Source: Marinobacter sp. NP-4(2019)
GTDB lineage: Bacteria > Pseudomonadota > Gammaproteobacteria > Pseudomonadales > Oleiphilaceae
Length of the DNA stretch: 64,000 nucleotides
NCBI RefSeq assembly: GCF_003994855.1
Contig: NZ_CP034142.1
Coordinates: 124,001-188,000, forward strand
Direction: 5' to 3'
Under the pieces are notes generated by a model. The model was given only the letters and a program-made list of their open reading frames with translations. It did not search any database and was not told where the DNA came from. Made by a program: the position numbers and the translations under genes. Every line of letters starts with the position of its first letter. Positions within the stretch are counted from its first letter, which is position 1. Shown here piece after piece: positions 34,344 to 43,047 of the stretch.

Positions 34344-34913
34344 ATGGACGCTTTCCTATCTTCGACCCTCGCTGTTGCCATTGCCGAAATTGGTGATAAA
34401 ACCCAACTGCTGTCTCTGTTCCTGGTGGCCCGCTACGCACGGCGTTTGCCCATCATTCTTGGTATTTTTGTCGCCACGGTACTGAACCATGCGCTTTCAG
34501 CTATGCTGGGGGCCTGGGTTGCCAAATGGATACCAGACGCCTGGCTGCCATGGATCCTGGCGGTGAGCTTCGTTGCCATTGCCCTGTGGTTGCTGATCCC
34601 GGACAAGGATGACAGCGACGATTCGAAGTTCCTCGGCATGGGGGCGTTCATGGCAACCACCGTGATGTTCTTTATCGCCGAGATCGGCGACAAAACCCAA
34701 GTGGCAACCGTGGTGCTGGCGGCGCGATTTACAGAGACCGTTTGGGTTATTATCGGTACAACCGTCGGGATGCTGTTGGCCAACATTCCAGTTATTATGG
34801 CGGGGAAGTGGTTAATGGACCGGTTGCCGTTGGCAACGGCCCGGATTGGCGCCAGCGTGCTTTTCATTGTCCTGGCGATTGCAACGGTCTGGGCGGCACT
34901 GGCTACGGCCTGA
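34344..34913 (+). CDS. mneA: Manganese exporter, UPF0016/GDT1 (TMEM165) family
   Basis: The 189-residue membrane protein has the two signature repeats EIGDKTQLLS (about residue 13) and EIGDKTQVAT (about residue 112), with about six helices and a central charged loop (PDKDDSDDSK). Bacterial members such as MneA of Vibrio export Mn2+. The manganese riboswitch in front of it supports this role: excess Mn2+ would turn it on. Confidence 0.9.
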   Translation: MDAFLSSTLAVAIAEIGDKTQLLSLFLVARYARRLPIILGIFVATVLNHALSAMLGAWVAKWIPDAWLPWILAVSFVAIALWLLIPDKDDSDDSKFLGMGAFMATTVMFFIAEIGDKTQVATVVLAARFTETVWVIIGTTVGMLLANIPVIMAGKWLMDRLPLATARIGASVLFIVLAIATVWAALATA

Positions 34914-34932
34914 GCGCGCTCAAGGTTTTTTT
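34909..34932 (+). terminator. Probable terminator overlapping the mneA stop
   Basis: TGAGCGCGCTCA, which includes the stop codon, is a self-complementary stem followed by AGG and seven T residues. The loop is tight, so strength is uncertain. Confidence 0.45.
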
Positions 34933-34951
34933 GTAGTGTGGAAAATAAGCT

Positions 34952-36007
34952 ATGTCGTGTAAACGAGTTCTGGCGTTGATGGCCGTCGGCCTTGTTCTGT
35001 CCTGGAGTGGTGCCTATGGAGCAGAACAGGACAAGACCCGGGTTATTGATTCCTCTGAAACACCGGATCGCCAACCGCGGGTGCCGACGTTCGCCGTTGA
35101 TGGGGATCTTGCCGGATCGTTGTCCGTGTTTACGACGAAGTATGAGGACACCTTCGCAGCGATCGGTAATGACCTGAGCCTGGGCTATCTGGAACTGGTG
35201 AAAGCCAATCCCGGTGTTGACCCATGGTTGCCGGGCGATGGCACCCGCATCACCCTGCCCCGTCAGTATGTTCTGCCCGATGTTGAGCGCAAGGGCATTG
35301 TTATCAACCTGGCGGAGTATCGCCTGTACTACTTCACCGACAAGGGGGTCCAGGTTTACCCCGTCGGGGTGGGCACGGATGACAACCCGTCACCGCTGAC
35401 CGATGCGGAAGTCACCATGCCTCTGGAATCTCCGGCCTGGTACCCACCGGCCAGTATTCGGGCCGAATACGCAGCCTCTGGTGACTACCTGCCAAGAATG
35501 ATCCCCGCTGGCCCTGACAATCCGCTTGGTAGTCATGCCCTGATGCTGAGTGAAGAGGGCTACCTGATCCACGGTACCAACAAGCAGTTCGGGGTTGGTA
35601 TGCAGGTCAGTCACGGTTGTTTCCGCATGTACAACGAGGACATTTCACGCTTTGTCTATCAGGTCAGCAAAGGCACGCCGGTACGGGTGATCAAGCAACC
35701 TGTGAAGATTGGACTGTCTGGTGGCGAAGTCTGGCTGGAAGTTCATCGTCCCCATGAGGAATACGGAGACCAGGACCGGGAGTGGTTATGGCAGGAGGTC
35801 ACGGAAGCGCTGGACGACTTCCTCCAGCGCAGACCCGGGGTTGAAATCCAGCGTCGTGCCATAGAGCTTGCTGTCGATCAGGCGGATGGCATTCCCACCA
35901 TGGTGGGGGAACAGATCCCGGGCCGCCAACTGGCATCGGACGACAGCAACATGGAAAAACCGGCGAATGTCGACGACAGGGAAACAGCGCCACGGCTCTG
36001 GTTCTGA
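34952..36007 (+). CDS. L,D-transpeptidase (YkuD), ErfK/YbiS type
   Basis: The 351-residue exported protein has a signal peptide (cleavage after AYG), a LysM-like LVKANPGVDPWLPGDGTRITLP segment near 90-110, then a YkuD domain (about 112-250). The catalytic signature is HGTNKQFG with SHGCFRMYN, active Cys223. Enzymes of this layout (ErfK, YbiS, YcfS) link Braun lipoprotein to peptidoglycan or make 3-3 crosslinks. The C-terminal 100 residues extend beyond the usual domain. An Lpp-like lipoprotein with a C-terminal Lys is encoded 2.5 kb away. Confidence 0.92.
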   Translation: MSCKRVLALMAVGLVLSWSGAYGAEQDKTRVIDSSETPDRQPRVPTFAVDGDLAGSLSVFTTKYEDTFAAIGNDLSLGYLELVKANPGVDPWLPGDGTRITLPRQYVLPDVERKGIVINLAEYRLYYFTDKGVQVYPVGVGTDDNPSPLTDAEVTMPLESPAWYPPASIRAEYAASGDYLPRMIPAGPDNPLGSHALMLSEEGYLIHGTNKQFGVGMQVSHGCFRMYNEDISRFVYQVSKGTPVRVIKQPVKIGLSGGEVWLEVHRPHEEYGDQDREWLWQEVTEALDDFLQRRPGVEIQRRAIELAVDQADGIPTMVGEQIPGRQLASDDSNMEKPANVDDRETAPRLWF

Positions 36008-36149
36008 GCTGATGAAACAAAAGTTGCCAACCCGAGTCACAACTTTGTATCCGGGCTATATTCATATTGAGATTAGTGAGAAAGTGAAGAGGCCGGTATT
36101 GCTGCTGGCCCGAATGTTCTGACCCATTGCGTTGATCCGGGGAGGAGTA

Positions 36150-37628
36150 ATGACGACGAGCCGTCCCATGAGATCACTGTCCTCCAGGGGATTCACCTGG
36201 TCCCTGTTCGTATTTCTGCTGGGAAGTATGCTGGCACTGGGATCCCTGGCCTATTCCGTGTATGCGCAGGAAAAAGCCTCCGGTACCGCATTGGTATTGA
36301 CCGTCGAGGGCGCCATTAGCCCGGCAACCATGGACTACGTGGTACGTGGCATACAGCGTGCGGAATCCGAAGGCGCCGGCCTCGTCATTATCCGTATGGA
36401 CACCCCCGGTGGGTTGATGGAATCCATGCGTGGAATCATCAAGGAAATTCTCGGCTCGTCCGTGCCGGTGGCCACCTATGTCTCGCCTGCGGGGGCCCGC
36501 GCGGCCAGTGCTGGCACCTACATCCTTTATGGTAGTCACATTGCCGCCATGGCGCCGGCCACCAACCTGGGTTCCGCAACCCCCGTCCAGATGGGAGGGG
36601 TTCCGGGGATGGAGGATCCACCGGCCGAAGAGCCTGACGAGAAGTCCGAGGACGGCAAGGACACCAAAAAGGATGACAGCGCTGAAAAAGAGGCCAGCGA
36701 AAGTGACGACAAACGCCGTGGCGGGACGGCCATGGAACGTAAAGTGCTGGAAGACGCTGTCAGTTATATCCGCGGCCTGGCGGAACGCCACGGTCGCAAT
36801 GCCGACTGGGCGGAGGAGGCCGTACGTGAAGCGGTCAATCTGGGGGCTACCGAAGCTCTGGAAAGGAACGTGGTGGACGTGGTCGCCAGTAGCCTGCCCG
36901 ATTTGCTGCGACAGATAGACGGTCGCACGGTAAGGATGGCCGGCGGAGAGCTTACCCTGGCGACTGCAAACCTCGAGCTGGTGCACTCGGCACCGGACTG
37001 GCGTACCCGTTTGCTGTCAGTCCTCACCAATCCCAACGTGGCCTATTTCCTGATGATCATCGGGTTCTACGGCATCATTTTCGAACTCTCCAATCCAGGT
37101 GCCATCTTCCCTGGTGTCATCGGTGCGATTTGTCTGATCCTGGCACTGTTTGCCTTCCAGGTGCTGTCGGTGAACTATGCTGGTCTGGCGTTGATCATGC
37201 TGGGCCTGGCCTTCATTGTTGGTGAGGCGTTCATGCCCAGTTTCGGCATATTGGGGATTGGGGGGATCATTGCCTTTGTCATTGGCTCGGTGATTCTCAT
37301 GGATGGCAGTCATCGGGATATCTCCCTGCCGATGGTAGGGGGAACCGCAGCCGTCGCCGGTGGCTTTATCCTGTGGACCGCGATGCGCTTAATCGGGCTG
37401 CGAAAGCGGCATCCCGTCAGTGGTCCGGAACAGATTTCCCATGAACATGCCCTGGCTCTGGAGGACTTCGAGCCCAGGGAAGGCCACTACCAGGGGCACG
37501 TACGCATGAGCAGTGAGCGCTGGAACGCCACCAGCAGTTCGCCGGTCAAGGCCGGTGATCAGCTGAATGTCACGGCAATAGAAGGGCTGACGGTGGTTGT
37601 GGAGCCGGGAGACACGACGAAGAAATAA
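36150..37628 (+). CDS. NfeD-family membrane serine protease (ClpP class)
   Basis: The 492-residue protein has an N-terminal hydrophobic segment (about 15-38) and a ClpP-like protease domain. The likely catalytic residues are Ser120 in ARAASAGTYI and Lys198 in MERKVLEDAV. Four or five membrane helices (about 290-400) and a C-terminal OB-type NfeD domain (about 425-490) follow. Between Ser and Lys lies a highly charged insert of about 40 residues (Glu, Asp and Lys rich), longer than in typical NfeD1b proteins. The ATG at 36150 follows GGGGAGGAG. The slipin gene starts 18 bp later. Such pairs work together in membrane quality control, with the C-terminus of the slipin as a substrate. Confidence 0.9.
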   Translation: MTTSRPMRSLSSRGFTWSLFVFLLGSMLALGSLAYSVYAQEKASGTALVLTVEGAISPATMDYVVRGIQRAESEGAGLVIIRMDTPGGLMESMRGIIKEILGSSVPVATYVSPAGARAASAGTYILYGSHIAAMAPATNLGSATPVQMGGVPGMEDPPAEEPDEKSEDGKDTKKDDSAEKEASESDDKRRGGTAMERKVLEDAVSYIRGLAERHGRNADWAEEAVREAVNLGATEALERNVVDVVASSLPDLLRQIDGRTVRMAGGELTLATANLELVHSAPDWRTRLLSVLTNPNVAYFLMIIGFYGIIFELSNPGAIFPGVIGAICLILALFAFQVLSVNYAGLALIMLGLAFIVGEAFMPSFGILGIGGIIAFVIGSVILMDGSHRDISLPMVGGTAAVAGGFILWTAMRLIGLRKRHPVSGPEQISHEHALALEDFEPREGHYQGHVRMSSERWNATSSSPVKAGDQLNVTAIEGLTVVVEPGDTTKK

Positions 37629-37646
37629 ATAAACGAAGGAGGCGGT

Positions 37647-38447
37647 ATGATATTCGGAGATCTGATTCCCTATCTGGCACCCACGGTGGTGCTGCTTCTG
37701 ATCCTTGCATCAGCCATCAAGATCCTGCCTGAGTACGAGCGTGGCGTGGTGTTCTTCCTGGGCCGGTTTCAGGGCGTGAAAGGCCCGGGCCTGATTATTG
37801 TTATTCCCGGTATCCAACAGATCGTCAGGGTGGATCTGCGAGTTATCACCCTGGATGTGCCGAGTCAGGACGTTATTTCCAAGGACAACGTTACCGTGCG
37901 GGTAAACGCCGTATTGTACTTCCGGGTGGTGGATCCCGAACGTTCGATTATCCGGGTGGAGGATTACGCGGCGGCGACCAGTCAGTTGGCTCAGACAACC
38001 CTGCGTTCGGTGTTGGGCAAGCACGATCTGGACGAGATGCTGTCGGAACGTGACAAACTCAACAATGATATCCAGGAGATCATCGATACCCAGACCGAGG
38101 AATGGGGTATCAAGGTCGCGAATGTGGAAATCAAGCATGTGGACCTGAATGAGTCGATGATCCGTGCTATCGCGCGACAGGCGGAAGCAGAGCGTGAACG
38201 GCGGGCCAAGGTGATCCATGCCGAGGGTGAATTGCAGGCCTCGAAGAAACTGGTGGAAGCGGCCGAAGTAATGTCCGCCGACCCTGGTGCCATGCAGCTT
38301 CGTTATCTGCAGACGCTGGCGGACATGAGTACCGGCAACGCATCGACCATTGTATTCCCGCTGCCCATGGACATGATGAAAGCGTTTATGGATAAACAGA
38401 AGCCGGGGCTTAACAAGCCGAAGGATTCGGATCCCGGGGAATCATGA
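37647..38447 (+). CDS. Slipin (stomatin/SPFH family)
   Basis: The 266-residue protein has one N-terminal membrane anchor (about 8-27) followed by an SPFH domain (EYERGVVFFLGRFQGVKGPG, then DVPSQDVISKDNVTVRVNAV) and a coiled-coil stretch (RQAEAERERRAKVIHAEGEL). Its C-terminal VFPLPMDM is hydrophobic, as in the segment NfeD proteases cleave. It is the operon partner of the NfeD gene. Confidence 0.94.
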   Translation: MIFGDLIPYLAPTVVLLLILASAIKILPEYERGVVFFLGRFQGVKGPGLIIVIPGIQQIVRVDLRVITLDVPSQDVISKDNVTVRVNAVLYFRVVDPERSIIRVEDYAAATSQLAQTTLRSVLGKHDLDEMLSERDKLNNDIQEIIDTQTEEWGIKVANVEIKHVDLNESMIRAIARQAEAERERRAKVIHAEGELQASKKLVEAAEVMSADPGAMQLRYLQTLADMSTGNASTIVFPLPMDMMKAFMDKQKPGLNKPKDSDPGES

Positions 38448-38460
38448 CCGGGTCACAGAC

Positions 38461-38494
38461 ATGAAAAAGGCCGGAATATTCCGGCCTTTTTCAT
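38461..38494. terminator. Perfect 34-bp palindrome, bidirectional terminator
   Basis: The arms 38461-38477 and 38478-38494 are exact reverse complements: GAAAAAGGCCGGAAT and its mirror. An A-run on one side and a T-run on the other give a U-tail in both directions. It lies between the convergent slipin and lpp-like genes. Confidence 0.9.
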
Positions 38495-38506
38495 GTCGTA
38501 TCAGCC

Positions 38507-38785
38507 TTACTTCTGGCTGGCACGCTCGAGCATACGCTTGGCACGCTCGTTTGCTTCGTCAGCAGCACGCTGTGCAGCTTGTGCAGCGGCCAGTGCTTCG
38601 TCTGCAGTCTGCTGGGCAGAACGTGCAGCGCTGGAAGCGCTGTTGGCGGTGTTCAGAGCATTTTCAGCAGTCTGTTCGGCGGAGCTTGCGTTTGCATTTG
38701 CTTCGTCGATGGCTGCCTGGTTAGAGGCACAACCTGCTGTCAGTGCGGTGGCCAGTGCAAACCCTGCGATTGTCAGTTTACGCAT
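38507..38785 (-). CDS. lpp: Lpp/OprI-like alanine-zipper outer-membrane lipoprotein
   Basis: The 92-residue precursor has a lipoprotein signal ending LTAG-C (Cys19) and a mature part of Ala-rich heptads (ASSAARSAQQTADEALAAAQ) that would form a trimeric coiled coil. It ends in Lys (ERASQK), the residue through which Braun lipoprotein is joined to peptidoglycan. It resembles Pseudomonas OprI. Strong promoter-like and terminator elements on both sides fit a highly expressed monocistronic gene. Confidence 0.93.
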   Translation of the reverse strand: MRKLTIAGFALATALTAGCASNQAAIDEANANASSAEQTAENALNTANSASSAARSAQQTADEALAAAQAAQRAADEANERAKRMLERASQK

Positions 38786-38891
38786 ATCTTTTCCCCTTAT
38801 TGGTCGTTTTATTTCCTGTGATCCAGAAGCCAGTCAGATGACGTCCTGTCAAACCAGGCCCGATAGGCTTTGACTACCGGAGTCGTTAAAC

Positions 38892-38921
38892 AGTGTAAAA
38901 CACTCTGCGGGAAAATGTTAA
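38892..38921 (-). promoter_or_regulatory. Candidate sigma-70 promoter of the lpp-like gene
   Basis: On the minus strand TTAACA (-35, five of six) and TACACT (-10, four of six) are 18 bp apart. The leader would be about 100 nt. The surrounding A/T-rich DNA fits a strong promoter. Nothing else is seen in 38786-39008. Confidence 0.45.
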
Positions 38922-39008
38922 CTAAGGATACGTAAAAGTTCTGCCCTTATGACAACAACTTAATAAAAAGGAAAGCTGAAAGCTCTCTTTACGGGCGTTC
39001 CGGGTGTG

Positions 39009-39578
39009 TCATGGAAGTATACTGATCGGGGTGCCATCGGATACGAGGCTCCAGATCTCATCCATTTCCTCGTTGGTGACGGCAATGCAGCCGTTGGTCC
39101 AGTCCAGGCCGGTATAGGCAAACGCCATATCGCCGGCATCGTTTGGCAGACCGTGGATCATGATGCTGCCGCCTGGATCCAGTCCCCAGGCTTCCGCCAG
39201 TTCCTGATCCCGCTCATTAGGGTAGGAGATATGAATCGATTTGTAGAAGTCACTGTCGGCATTGCGCCAATCCAGCTGATAGTGCCCTTCAGGAGTGCGC
39301 TTGTCCCCCTCGTAGAGTTTGTGGCCCTCCGGATTATCTCCCAGTGAGATCCGGTAGCTGCGGACGACCTCCTGATCATCCATCAGGTACAACCGGCGTT
39401 CACTTTTGCGCACCAGCACTTTATTGATGCTCAGGGGATGGTCCAGTGATGGCTTGTCTTCGGGCATTCGTGTTTCCGCACGGGCGAGCATTTCGGTCGC
39501 CAACGCACCGGAAAACGGTGTCAGAAGGCTGGCGGCAAACATGAACAAAAAAAGGAACATCCGGACAGTCATGGGCAT
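39009..39578 (-). CDS. Second L,D-transpeptidase (YkuD family), short form
   Basis: The 189-residue exported protein has a signal peptide (MPMTVRMFLFLFMFAASLL start, cleavage near ALA) and a single YkuD domain. Active-site motifs are IMIHGLP and TNGCIAVTN with Cys164; Thr-Asn replaces the more common Ser-His before Gly-Cys, within the allowed family variation. Without a LysM region it resembles YafK-like members, some of which cleave the Lpp-peptidoglycan bond. It is transcribed toward the lpp-like gene on the same strand, 223 bp upstream of it. Confidence 0.88.
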   Translation of the reverse strand: MPMTVRMFLFLFMFAASLLTPFSGALATEMLARAETRMPEDKPSLDHPLSINKVLVRKSERRLYLMDDQEVVRSYRISLGDNPEGHKLYEGDKRTPEGHYQLDWRNADSDFYKSIHISYPNERDQELAEAWGLDPGGSIMIHGLPNDAGDMAFAYTGLDWTNGCIAVTNEEMDEIWSLVSDGTPISILP

Positions 39579-39671
39579 ACGTTACTAATGATTAATATTG
39601 GTTTGGCACAGTTTATAGCATAGCCGACCGGAAGAATGTTAATGGGTTTTGTTAACTTTTTTGGTTATCTC

Positions 39672-41405
39672 TTAACCGAGTCGACGGTTTTCAGAGCTGT
39701 CCATCTTCAGGCCAACCTTGGTGACACGGTCGGCTTCGGTTGCACGGGCAACCAGGGTGACCGGGCCGAGTATCACTTTGTCACCGACAACCGGGTGCCC
39801 CTTGGTGCGCCGGGCAAAGCACTCGGCCAGTGACAGTTCGGGCGGTAGCTCGTCAAACTCAATACCGTACACCTGCTCCACGTCCCCTAACAACGCGTCG
39901 CCATTGAGGACAAAGTCACCAAAGAATGCACGTTCGGCCAGGTGTTTGGGGGCCTGGCGGCCGCTGAGGGCCTTGCCGAGCTCGGATAGGTCCGATGGCG
40001 TCGCAAACATGGCGATGACATCGCCGCTGAAAACCTCCATTTCCGGGCTGGGCTGGTAACACACACGTTTGCGAAACACGCCGGCAATGGCCGTGTTGGA
40101 TGGCAGACGAAGCTGGCCCAGGGGGCGCGGTGTTTTCCAGCTGTCTCCACGTAACGGAAACAGCATGAGTTCATGATCGCCGGTGGCGGGTACGTCCAGA
40201 GGCAGGCGGCGGTAGGGCTCTTCTCCGGCGGGAACTTCCAGCCCCAGTTTGCGAGCCAGTGGCGCCATGGTGGTGCCCTGCACGACCAGTGACACGAGAA
40301 CGATGAAAAAGGCCGCGTGGAAGATCAGCTGTGCATCGGGGAGGCCCGCAATGACCGGAAACAGCGCCAGCACGATTGGAACGGCGCCCCGTAGGCCGAC
40401 CCAACTGATAAAACCCAGTTCCCGTCGGTTGAAGCCGAAAGGCCAGAGGGTAACCAGCACCGTGAGTGGACGGATCAGAAGTATGAGTGCCAGTGCCAGG
40501 ATTAACCCTGCCCCTGCGAGCTGCCAGAGGTCGGACGGCGTCACCAGCAGGCCGAGAATCAGGAACAGGCTGATTTGTGACAGCCAGGCCAGGCCGTCGT
40601 GGACCTGGAGTATCATCGGCATCATTCGCACTGGCCGGTTGCCGATCACCACGCCGGTCAGGTAGATGGCGAGAAAACCGCTACCACCCATGGCGTTGGT
40701 GCCGGAAAACACGACGATCCCCGCCGCTGCCACCAGTAGTGGATACAGGGACGGGGTCAGACGGATGCGATTGGCCATTTGCACTACCACATGGCCACCA
40801 AGCAGCCCGGCGACGGCACCGATGCCGAATTGCTTGATTAGCATGACCAGTCCGGTCCAGGCGCTGTCCTGGCCCTGATTGGCAATCATGGTGACCAGCA
40901 TCAGGGTGAGGAAAATCGCCATCGGGTCGTTACTGCCGGACTCGATTTCCAGGGTGGCGCTGACCCGTTCATTAAGGTGCAGCCCCCGGCCCTGGAGCAG
41001 CGAAAATACGGCGGCCGCATCGGTTGAAGAAATGATGGCGCCAATCAGCAGGGCGGTTAACCAATGCAGATCAAAAACCCACCAGGCTACCAGTCCCGCT
41101 CCGCTGGCAGTCAGGGACACCCCGACGGTGGCAAGCATCAGCGCCGGCCGCAGGCCTACCCTGAAGGTGTCCGCGCGGGTGCGCATACCGCCATCCAGCA
41201 GGATGACCCCGAGTGCCAGGTTGGCTATCACGAAGGCGAGCTCGAAATTGTCGAAGTTGATACCGCCAGGCCCATCCTCCCCCATCATCATCCCGACAAT
41301 CAGGAAAATCAGCAGTACAGGCATACCGACCCGGCTTGAAAGCGGGCTCAGTACGATGCTGATCACCAGCATCAGGGCGCCAATCAGGGTAAACGTGGGG
41401 TCCAT
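39672..41405 (-). CDS. nhaP2: Potassium/proton antiporter, CvrA/NhaP2 (CPA1) family
   Basis: The 577-residue protein matches CvrA/NhaP2 in length and layout. About 12 membrane helices (1-390) come first, with the ion-site motif SSTDAAAVFS and ESGSNDPMAIFLT. An RCK_C domain (about 400-490) and a C-terminal CorC/HlyC-like domain (about 495-575) follow. It exchanges K+ for H+ across the inner membrane for cytoplasmic K+ and pH control. The ATG at 41405 has GGAG 7 nt upstream. Confidence 0.93.
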   Translation of the reverse strand: MDPTFTLIGALMLVISIVLSPLSSRVGMPVLLIFLIVGMMMGEDGPGGINFDNFELAFVIANLALGVILLDGGMRTRADTFRVGLRPALMLATVGVSLTASGAGLVAWWVFDLHWLTALLIGAIISSTDAAAVFSLLQGRGLHLNERVSATLEIESGSNDPMAIFLTLMLVTMIANQGQDSAWTGLVMLIKQFGIGAVAGLLGGHVVVQMANRIRLTPSLYPLLVAAAGIVVFSGTNAMGGSGFLAIYLTGVVIGNRPVRMMPMILQVHDGLAWLSQISLFLILGLLVTPSDLWQLAGAGLILALALILLIRPLTVLVTLWPFGFNRRELGFISWVGLRGAVPIVLALFPVIAGLPDAQLIFHAAFFIVLVSLVVQGTTMAPLARKLGLEVPAGEEPYRRLPLDVPATGDHELMLFPLRGDSWKTPRPLGQLRLPSNTAIAGVFRKRVCYQPSPEMEVFSGDVIAMFATPSDLSELGKALSGRQAPKHLAERAFFGDFVLNGDALLGDVEQVYGIEFDELPPELSLAECFARRTKGHPVVGDKVILGPVTLVARATEADRVTKVGLKMDSSENRRLG

Positions 41406-41482
41406 CAAATCTCCGTTCGTCAGAGTGAGAGCATAGCAGGCCCGCCCCGTGGGCGGCGACGGGAAATTACCGTTGCCGGCAC

Positions 41483-41512
41483 TTGCCGAGCGATGGCATG
41501 TCCGCTTATATT
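41483..41512 (+). promoter_or_regulatory. Promoter of the tRNA-Gly gene
   Basis: TTGCCG (-35) and TATATT (-10) are 18 bp apart, followed by a GC-rich discriminator. Transcription would start near 41519, 14 nt before the mature 5' end. Confidence 0.55.
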
Positions 41513-41532
41513 GCCGGAGAGCAACGCATTGT

Positions 41533-41606
41533 GCGGGTGTAGTTCAATGGTAGAACGGCAGCTTCCCAAGCTGCATACGAGGGTTCGATTCCCTTCACCC
41601 GCTCCA
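41533..41606 (+). tRNA. tRNA-Gly, anticodon CCC
   Basis: The 74-nt gene folds as a standard cloverleaf. The acceptor arms are GCGGGTG and CACCCGC with discriminator T and an encoded CCA. The D arm contains AATGG, the T arm contains GGTTCGATTCC, and the anticodon stem GCAGC/GCTGC encloses loop TTCCCAA with CCC at 41565-41567. It reads GGG codons. It stands alone in front of the nuo operon. Confidence 0.96.
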
Positions 41607-41837
41607 TTCCATGCCTTCGCTCCCTTATCCTTTAATTAATATTCTATTTCCTTATTAAAAACAAATAATTATAGGCTTCTGGCTTTATTGTAAGTCGTCG
41701 TCGGCCGTTTTGTAACAACCCGTTTTTGTGCCGGTCGGGCACCCGGCTGTGTTTGTGCAATACGGAGGCTGTTGCTAGATTTCATGAGAGGTGTTGGAAA
41801 AGCAGCCGCTGTTTGGCAGTTGAGAGGGAAGCACTTG

Positions 41838-42245
41838 ATGGAGAACGTGGTGAATGGCATTGCCGAATACTGGGCCACGGGGCTTTTCATCGTTGCGGTG
41901 GCCGGTCTTTGCGCCTTCATGGTAGGTGCGTCGAGTATTCTCGGCGGGCGCAGTCGCGGCATTAGCAAATCCATTCCGTTTGAGTCCGGTATTGTCGGTG
42001 CCGGTAGCGCGCGCCAGCGTTTTTCCGTCAAGTTCTATCTGGTTGCCATGCTGTTTGTGATCTTCGACATCGAGGCGGTATTCCTGTTTGCCTGGGCGCT
42101 TGTCATCCGTGAAGTCGGATGGACCGGGTTCTGGGGTGCTGCCGTGTTCATCTTTATCTTGCTGGCCGGTCTCGTCTATGACAGTCGCACCGGCGCCCTG
42201 GACTGGGCCCCGCAAGTCGGGCCGGCAGACAAAATCGGCGATTAG
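41838..42245 (+). CDS. nuoA: NADH-quinone oxidoreductase subunit A
   Basis: The 135-residue membrane subunit of Complex I has three helices and the conserved loop SIPFESGIVGAGSARQRFSVKFYLVAMLFVIFDIEAVFLF. The ATG at 41838 follows GAGGGAA and gives the usual length; the frame is open from 41772. The A/T-rich 230 bp between tRNA-Gly and this start probably hold the operon promoter, though I see no convincing -35/-10 pair. Confidence 0.94.
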   Translation: MENVVNGIAEYWATGLFIVAVAGLCAFMVGASSILGGRSRGISKSIPFESGIVGAGSARQRFSVKFYLVAMLFVIFDIEAVFLFAWALVIREVGWTGFWGAAVFIFILLAGLVYDSRTGALDWAPQVGPADKIGD

Positions 42246-42320
42246 CCACGTACCCGCTGACGCTCCTGACCTTTTGGGTGCCAGGTCGTAATGACGGTGT
42301 GAACATCGATGGAGGAATCC

Positions 42321-42998
42321 ATGACTTATACCCTGACCCGGGCTGAGAATCCGACGGGAGGCGACGCCCGTTACCCGGTTGATCGTCGGGAAAAAACCGA
42401 GGATCCAGTGAAACAGCAGCTCGAGCGCAATGTGTTTACCGGTAAGCTCAGTGAGGTGCTCAACTCTGCGGTGAACTGGGGCCGGAAAAACTCTTTATGG
42501 CCCTACAACTTCGGGCTGTCCTGTTGCTACGTGGAGATGACCACCGCGTTTACTTCGCCCCACGATATTGCCCGGTTCGGCTCGGAGGTGATCCGGGCGT
42601 CGCCCAGGCAGGCAGACTTCATGGTGATTGCCGGCACCTGCTTCATCAAGATGGCCCCGGTTATCCAGCAGCTTTACGAGCAGATGCTGGAGCCTAAATG
42701 GGTGATTTCCATGGGCTCCTGTGCCAACTCCGGCGGTATGTATGACATCTACTCGGTGGTTCAGGGGGTGGATAAATTCCTGCCGGTGGATGTCTACGTG
42801 CCCGGGTGCCCGCCCCGCCCGGAGGCGTTTCTGCAGGGTCTCCAGCTGCTGCAGGACTCCATCCAGGAAGAACGGCGGCCACTTTCCTGGGTGGTAGGTG
42901 ACCAGGGTGTATACCGGGCCGAGATGCCTTCGCAGCGGGAGAAGTGGCGGGACCAGCGTATCCAGGCTACGGAATTGAGGAGCCCCGACAAGCTATAA
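42321..42998 (+). CDS. nuoB: NADH-quinone oxidoreductase subunit B
   Basis: The 225-residue peripheral-arm subunit carries the N2 [4Fe-4S] ligands: the adjacent Cys pair in GLSCCYVEMT, Cys in MGSCANSGGMYD and Cys in YVPGCPPRPEA. It passes electrons to quinone next to NuoD. GGAGGA before 42321 makes that ATG preferable to the one 12 nt earlier. Confidence 0.97.
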   Translation: MTYTLTRAENPTGGDARYPVDRREKTEDPVKQQLERNVFTGKLSEVLNSAVNWGRKNSLWPYNFGLSCCYVEMTTAFTSPHDIARFGSEVIRASPRQADFMVIAGTCFIKMAPVIQQLYEQMLEPKWVISMGSCANSGGMYDIYSVVQGVDKFLPVDVYVPGCPPRPEAFLQGLQLLQDSIQEERRPLSWVVGDQGVYRAEMPSQREKWRDQRIQATELRSPDKL

Positions 42999-43047
42999 AG
43001 CCGCTTGCCGTCGTTTACAACTGATGATCAGGAGTCAAACCACGAGC

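Noticed and set aside
36012..36122. 36-codon ORF between the L,D-transpeptidase and NfeD genes
   Set aside because: No ribosome-binding site, no recognisable features, and it lies in a short spacer.
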